Positions 59,801 to 64,000 of a stretch of DNA of 64,000 nucleotides are shown in pieces. A program made the translations under genes and the position numbers. The stretch spans positions 196,174 to 260,173 of the forward strand of contig CAUYUJ010001725.1 of NCBI GenBank assembly GCA_963575745.1, written 5' to 3'. The first letter of the stretch is position 1. Every line of letters starts with the position of its first letter. This DNA comes from Prorocentrum cordatum. Taxonomy: Eukaryota; Sar; Dinophyceae; Prorocentrales; Prorocentraceae. Below the pieces are notes generated by a model, which had not been told where the DNA came from, ran no database searches, and saw nothing but the letters and a program-made list of their open reading frames with translations.

Positions 59801-60180
59801 CCCGATTCCGTGCAAAACGCGATGCGGCCTGGTCCGACGCGCATCTCGATTGGGTCCGAGTCCCCGATGCGCTGCTGGGTGATCCCGGCCTCGCGTCATT
59901 CCCCCCCCCCCTGCGCGGCGTCAGCAAAGGGCCGACCCCCGCCCCCCCTGCCGCCAGAAAGCCCCTGCGGGGCAGGAAGGAGCCTTTTCTCCTTTATCAT
60001 TTTCGCCTGCCTCCCCCCGCCTAGTGCTCGGCGGCGACGCCAGAGCCCGACCCTCGCCGATCCACCACCTCGGGGCCCTCTCGTTTTCCCTGCCTCCCTC
60101 CTGGTCCTCGTCATCCTTCGCCTCCGCGGCTGGCGCCAGCTGGCGCCTCGAGTGGCGGAGCCCCCTCTCACCCTCAGCGG

Positions 60181-60300
60181 GGGAGGAGGAGGAGGAGGAG
60201 GAGGAGGAGGAGGAGGAGGAGGAGGAGGAGGAGGAGGAGGAGGAGGAGGAGGGGAAGGAGGAGGAGGAGGAGGAGGAGGAGGAGGAGGAGGAGGAGGAGC
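60181..60300 (+). repeat. (GGA)n microsatellite 53 nt upstream of sirtuin exon 8
   Basis: About 115 nt of GGA triplets. Unusually, the sequence just before the acceptor is purine-rich, so this intron lacks a conventional polypyrimidine tract over most of its last 170 bases. Confidence 0.95.
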
Positions 60301-60352
60301 TGGGAAGCGCTCTCCTCCGCGCCTGGGGCCGTCGGGCCGCACCGCCGCCGAG

Positions 60353-60439
60353 GACGTGCCGCCGGAGGAGCTGCGGGCGGCGCTCGAGGGCCGCGGGGGC
60401 GGCTGGCAGGGCCTGCGGGAGCGCCGGGGCGGGCTGGTC
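60353..60439 (+). CDS. Sirtuin exon 8 (87 nt), last one in window
   Basis: After GCCGCCGAG| it reads DVPPEELRAALEGRGGGW, QGLRERRGGLV, matching the segment just before KPDIVFFGE in the family (helix plus GGxVKP). The donor is |GCCCAGG after GTC, or |GTCGCC three bases earlier. Joined to exon 7 it reads GDPAQDVPPEELR in frame. No KPDIVFFGE exon was seen in the remaining 3.5 kb, so the gene continues outside. Confidence 0.85.
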
Positions 60440-60659
60440 GCCCAGGGGCGGCCCGAACTTTTTGATTCGCGGGTCGAGAGCGAGCCTCTTCCGGTCGAAG
60501 CTAAGCGGGCCGCGCACAGCTTTAGTTAACAGCGGAAGGAGAAAAAAAAGGCGGGCCCTCACGTCAAGGCCAAGAGAGGGCAAAGGGGGCGGCCCGAACA
60601 CCTCGGGCGTCCACGTCCGCGGGGGGGAGGGGGAGAGGGGGCTCGGGCGCGTCGGGTTT

Positions 60660-60975
60660 GAAGTTGGAGGTGCTCCGACGTCCGAGTCCGGAGTTCGAGC
60701 ATCGAAGGTCGCTCACCTCGCAAGGGGCAGGGGGGGCGCTCGGGCGCGTCGGGTTTGAAGTTGGCTTGGCATCGCTCGGACGTGTGCATCTTTTTCTCGG
60801 CGAGGACCATCGAGGACCATCCTGGACCATCGAGCAACAAAAAATCACGCACGAAACCGACAAATGCACGGGAATTGGACGTCGGAGCGATGGCGAGTTG
60901 GAGGTGTTCCGACGTCCGAGTCCGGAGTTCGAGCATCGAAGGTCGCTCACCTCGGGGAAGAGGGCAGGGGGGGAG
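60660..60975 (+). repeat. Direct duplication with a TIR element between the copies
   Basis: Copies 60660-60740 and 60899-60975 (GTTGGAGGTG(C/T)TCCGACGTC, GTCCGGAGTTCGAGCATCGA, AGGTCGCTCACCTCG) flank the M1 element at 60765-60897. Confidence 0.85.
60765..60897. mobile_element. TIR element, family M1 copy 4 (133 bp)
   Basis: From CTTGGCATCGCTCGGACGTG to GGACGTCGGAGCGATGGCGA, interior TTTTTCTCGGCGAGGACC with a small internal GAGGACCATC duplication and CACGAAACCGACAAA. Confidence 0.8.
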
Positions 60976-61029
60976 GCGTTCGGACGCAGCTGTCGGAGCT
61001 CGGAGGGGAGCAGCCGACGTGGGCAGGCG

Positions 61030-61165
61030 CCTGCGGAGTTCCGCGCTGATTTCGTGGGCCTGCGCTGCGCCCTCCGTGGCGGGTCCTCCAGCGCCGCCCT
61101 GGCGCGCTCCGCGCGCCGGGAAAGCGGGGAGGTCTGCAGCGTCGATCCAAGAAATTCAGGAGGGA
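61030..61165 (+). mobile_element. Family M2 copy E (partial)
   Basis: Carries CCGCGCTGATTTCGTGGGCC, TGCGCTGCGCC, CAGCGCCGCCCTGGCGCGCT and GATCCAAGAAATTCAG in M2 order (compare GACCCAAGAACTCAG at 47130). Confidence 0.55.
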
Positions 61166-62013
61166 AAAAACACACAGCCACAATGAATCGTCGATTCCCA
61201 AAAACATATTGGAAACTATGGGAACTGGGCGGGAAGACAAAAACCCCGAAATTATTAGAAAATATGGGGACTCCTTCTATTTGTGTGTATTTATTTCTGT
61301 GTCCTTGCCCCACTTGAGAAATGCGCGCGCATCTCCGAAAGTTTCTGTTCATGCCGCGCGTGAACCCTCAGGGTTTCAGGCTGCTGCTGCTCCCTCCGCA
61401 ACAACGGCATGCCTGCGGTCGCCCTGACTTCTGGCTGGCTTTGGGGGCGCCTGGGCGCGGAGCTCCAAAGTGTTTTGGCGTTTCCGTCGGTTCTCGGCCG
61501 CTTTCTGGCCTCGGGGTGCCTTCATCGGCTGCCCCTCGCCGCAAACGTTCCTGGGGTGCCCGGATTGTCCCGAACCAGGAGCTCCAGGGGCAAGCTTGGA
61601 GGCGGGATAGCCCGAGGGGGGGACGCATCAACCCCCAATCGTCTACTCATCGGCAATAGGTGCTCGATAGCCGATGGCTATCGGAGGGATATCGCCGATC
61701 CATCGGCGATGCATCGCCGACTCCAGATCGATGTTTCCCCCCCCCTGAGCCAGCCCCCCCCCCCCCATTATTTTCCTTTCAGCGCTGTGGGGGTCGGCCA
61801 CACTTGTGGGCAAAAGACATATCCGTACTCGCGGCCTCGCGGGCTGGGCCCCTGGGCCGCGACTCCGCAGATGCGGGGCGATGTTTCGCGGCTGCCCCGC
61901 GTGGAACGTGCCGATGCGACCGCGCATCCGCGGGATCGCGCGCCGGAGTCCAGACCGCGAGGGGGCGGATATGGCTACGTTCGCCGCTCGTGACTCGGGG
62001 GCGAGACCGGGGG
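61166..62013. other. Stretch without recognisable gene
   Basis: 61615-61735 shares GGGGGACGCATC(A/G)ACCCCC and GATC.ATCGGCGATG phrases with 48045-48165, so part is a dispersed repeat. No coding domain recognised. Confidence 0.45.
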
Positions 62014-62170
62014 GGAAGTGAGAAGGGTCGGGCCTTCTCAGAAGGCCCGCAAGGCCTCGGGCCGTCAGAAGTTTCCTGGGCCTGCCCCGAAGACATTGCA
62101 GACCTCTCCGAAGGCCAGGGGGCTTCTTGCAGCCCGGCCGCCTTCTGAGAAGGCCTCAGCCTTCTCTTCC
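62014..62170. mobile_element. Foldback element, family M4 copy 2 (157 bp)
   Basis: Ends 62014-62046 and 62140-62170 are inverted repeats with an identical inner GCCTTCTCAGAAGGC palindrome and GGAAG(T/A)GA outer ends (one small indel). Same family as 23316-23488; even the flanks agree in a GCGAG(C/A)C(T/C)GGGGGG run. Confidence 0.7.
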
Positions 62171-62564
62171 CCGCCCCCTCGGCGACTACAGAGGGTATGG
62201 TTACGCCAGGGTGTGGTTTGCGATCGGCACCGTTGGGGCCTGGGGGGCACGACGCTGTCCTCGTCGGGCCTCCACGGGGCACGGGGAAACTCTACCGAGG
62301 TCCCCGCGCGCCCCCCAGGGTGCCCCCCAGGATGCTCCCCAGGGTGCCGGTTGCAAACCACACCCTTTGCAAACCACACCCGTTGGAGTCGACGACCCTC
62401 GCTCGCCGCCGAGCGACGCATGCCAGACTGACCCTCTGCCGCGGTGGCGCTTGAAGCGGGCCCGCGGGGGGTGCCCCCCAGCACCAGCCTGCGCGCCCAC
62501 GTTCGGCCCGCCCGCGGCGCCCCGGTGGCGCGCACAGGGGGCCACTCGTCCCCAGGGTCGCATT

Positions 62565-62920
62565 CTGCGTGTACAGTGGAGGCCCATGCCAAGAAACACC
62601 CTGCTCCTCGTCGTCCTCCTCCTCCTCATCCTCCCTCTCCTCCTCCTCCTCCCTCTCCTCCTCCTCCGCCTCCTCCTCCTTCTCTTCCTCCTCCTCATCC
62701 TCCTCTTCCTCCTCCTCTTCCCCTCCTCCTCCTCTTCCTCCTCCTCCTGCTTCTGCTTCTGCTCCTCTTCCTCCTGCTCCTGCTTCTGCTCCTCCTCCTC
62801 CTCCTTCTCGACCTCCTCCTCCTACTCCTATTCCTGCTCCTCTTCCTCATCCTCTTTTTATGCTGCTCCTCTCCCTCCTCCTTCTCCGGTTTCTCCTCCT
62901 TTCCTTCACCTTATGAAAAA
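62565..62920 (+). repeat. Family R2 fragment, copy 3, followed by (CCT)n tract
   Basis: GGAGGCCCATGCCAAGAAAC followed by ACCCTG and then about 310 nt of CCT/CTG/CTT pyrimidine-rich triplets. The R2 sequence beyond the tract is not recognisable here. Confidence 0.7.
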
Positions 62921-63009
62921 ATCCTCCTTGGTGCACCCCGAGGCTAGTCGGAAGGGCGGGCCCGACATGTTGCTTGATATTGCTAATACGATTTATGAGC
63001 CTCAAACTT

Positions 63010-63510
63010 AGAATTGGCAACACCTTCGCAGATGGAGGGCGGGTCGCTTCCAACATGTGGCTCTCGCCCTGGCGCCGCGCACATTCATATCACGCATGTG
63101 CAAGAGCTTCACGGCTTGAGACCGGGTCGTTTTCAAAATGTGGTTCTCGCCCCAGCGCCGCGCAGATTCGTGTTAAACATTGCATGAGCTTCACTGGTTC
63201 TCGTGGTAAACGTAGCAGAAATTGCGCTTGGGAGCGATTCAGGATTGCCCCGGCGCAGCAGTTACGTTGATTCGCGGTGTTGAAGTCCCAGGAATGATGA
63301 ACTGACACGATTCAGGATCTTGGCTCGTGGCGTTGAAGTCCTGACAGCGGTTCTTTTGGTACACTTCAGGTTTTTCACAAGGTTGTCCCCCAACGGGGCA
63401 CTTCCCTAAGTGGAAGTGCATATTTGAAGGGGCTTATGAAGGAGGAGTTTGGAGGAGGGTGTATTCCGACATCGCCGATGCGTCTTGAGTTTTCATTGGT
63501 GTTCCTCCTC
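63010..63510 (+). repeat. Dispersed repeat family R1, copy 3
   Basis: The head unit (GATGGAGGGCGGGTCGCTTC, CAAAATGTGGTTCTCGCC) occurs twice, then GTGTTGAAGTCCCAGGAATG, and an end CATCGCCGATGCGTCTTGAG followed by CCT/CTCC repeats. Confidence 0.75.
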
Positions 63511-63534
63511 CTGCTCCTCCTCTTCCTCCTCCTC

Positions 63535-63709
63535 TTCCTCCTCCTACTACGATTCTTACATTACTATTGCGATTACGGCTAGTGGTATGATGATTGGTAC
63601 TATTGTTATTGCTACTACGAGTAGTACGACTATAATATTATTTCCACTACTTCCACCACTGCTACTACTACTACTACCACTACTACTACTACGACTACTA
63701 CTACTACTA

Positions 63710-63741
<32 letters not shown>

Positions 63742-63802
63742 GCTACTACTACTACTACTACTACTACGACTACTACTACTAACAATACTACTACTACTAC
63801 CA

Positions 63803-63838
<36 letters not shown>

Positions 63839-63920
63839 GTAGTACTACTACTACTAAGCCTACTACTAATACTACTACGACTACTATGACTACTACGACT
63901 ACTACGACTACTACTACTAT

Positions 63921-63983
<63 letters not shown>

Positions 63984-64000
63984 GTACTACTACGAACTAC
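63535..64000 (+). repeat. (CTA)n microsatellite, running off the window
   Basis: CTACTA triplets with occasional CGA, TAT and ATA. Leu-rich frames are artefacts. Confidence 0.95.

Larger units (their letters stand above)
29200..60439 (+). other. Split SIR2-family (sirtuin) gene, eight exons seen, both ends missing
   Basis: Sirtuins are NAD-dependent protein deacylases. Eight plus-strand segments with AG before them join in a single frame of 179 codons covering, in order, the N-terminal helix, GAGISTSAGIPDFRSPGTGL, DNLQRFDLPEAECMFDLEYF, EHPEPFYELCKDLWPG, RPTASHHFLRLL, YTQNIDSLEREAGLP, AAHG with the catalytic His, and GLVK-type sequence just before the KPDIVFFGE region. The order and spacing follow class I (SIRT2-like) sirtuins. 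Intron lengths are about 0.44, 5.8, 6.5, 1.65, 7.5, 2.2 and 6.6 kb; donors are GA (five) and GC (two). The initiator exon and everything from KPDIVFFGE on were not found and probably lie outside. Each piece alone is short; the in-frame collinear chain makes the call strong. Confidence 0.9.

Overview
The window looks like nuclear DNA of a dinoflagellate. The case rests on GC-rich, very repeat-dense sequence; a probable split gene whose introns begin GA or GC and end AG|G; a long LINE-type retrotransposon carrying a cytosine-methyltransferase-like domain; and a near-match to the dinoflagellate spliced leader at 36.70 kb. Genus cannot be fixed from the sequence. The large introns and GC-rich repeats would fit a Prorocentrum- or Symbiodiniaceae-like genome, but that is inference. 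There is a 100-base assembly gap (N) at 31401-31500.

Layout. 0-4.5 kb: dispersed repeats, pyrimidine microsatellites and a tandem block spaced by CCT tracts; no recognisable gene. 4.5-5.6 kb: degenerate coding-like repeats on the minus strand. 6.0-17.6 kb: one nearly complete LINE on the minus strand. It has a coiled-coil ORF1; an ORF2 with RNase H, endonuclease and reverse transcriptase in that order; and, after a frameshift, zinc fingers and a C5-methyltransferase-like domain, then two covarying 3' hairpins. 17.6-29.1 kb: segmental duplications, foldback elements, a 14-bp minisatellite, eroded retroelement pieces, and a 2.2-kb satellite of palindromic units (26.0-28.2 kb). 29.2-60.4 kb: eight short plus-strand exons that join in frame (537 nt, 179 codons) into the N-terminal two thirds of a SIR2-family deacylase (sirtuin). 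The introns run from 0.44 to about 7.5 kb and are packed with GGA/CCT microsatellites, minisatellites (including a 2.4-kb array of 89-bp units), small terminal-inverted-repeat elements and retroelement relics. The gene's first exon(s) and its 3' end (from the KPDIVFFGE segment on) were not found here. 60.4-64 kb: intron or downstream repeats ending in a (CTA)n tract.

How it fits together. There are only two real protein-coding units: the LINE and the sirtuin gene. Almost everything else is repeat. Every sirtuin intron has a 3-6 bp direct repeat at its two ends, and some small foldback elements lie within about 30-65 bases of an exon, which is what intron gain by mobile introner-like elements would leave. 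Several dispersed repeat families end at, or contain, a GGA/CCT tract at a constant position, so many of the microsatellites probably arrived with or grew from mobile repeats. Most long open frames in the window (poly-Pro, poly-Ser, poly-Leu, poly-His, Thr-His) are translations of simple repeats and are not annotated as genes.
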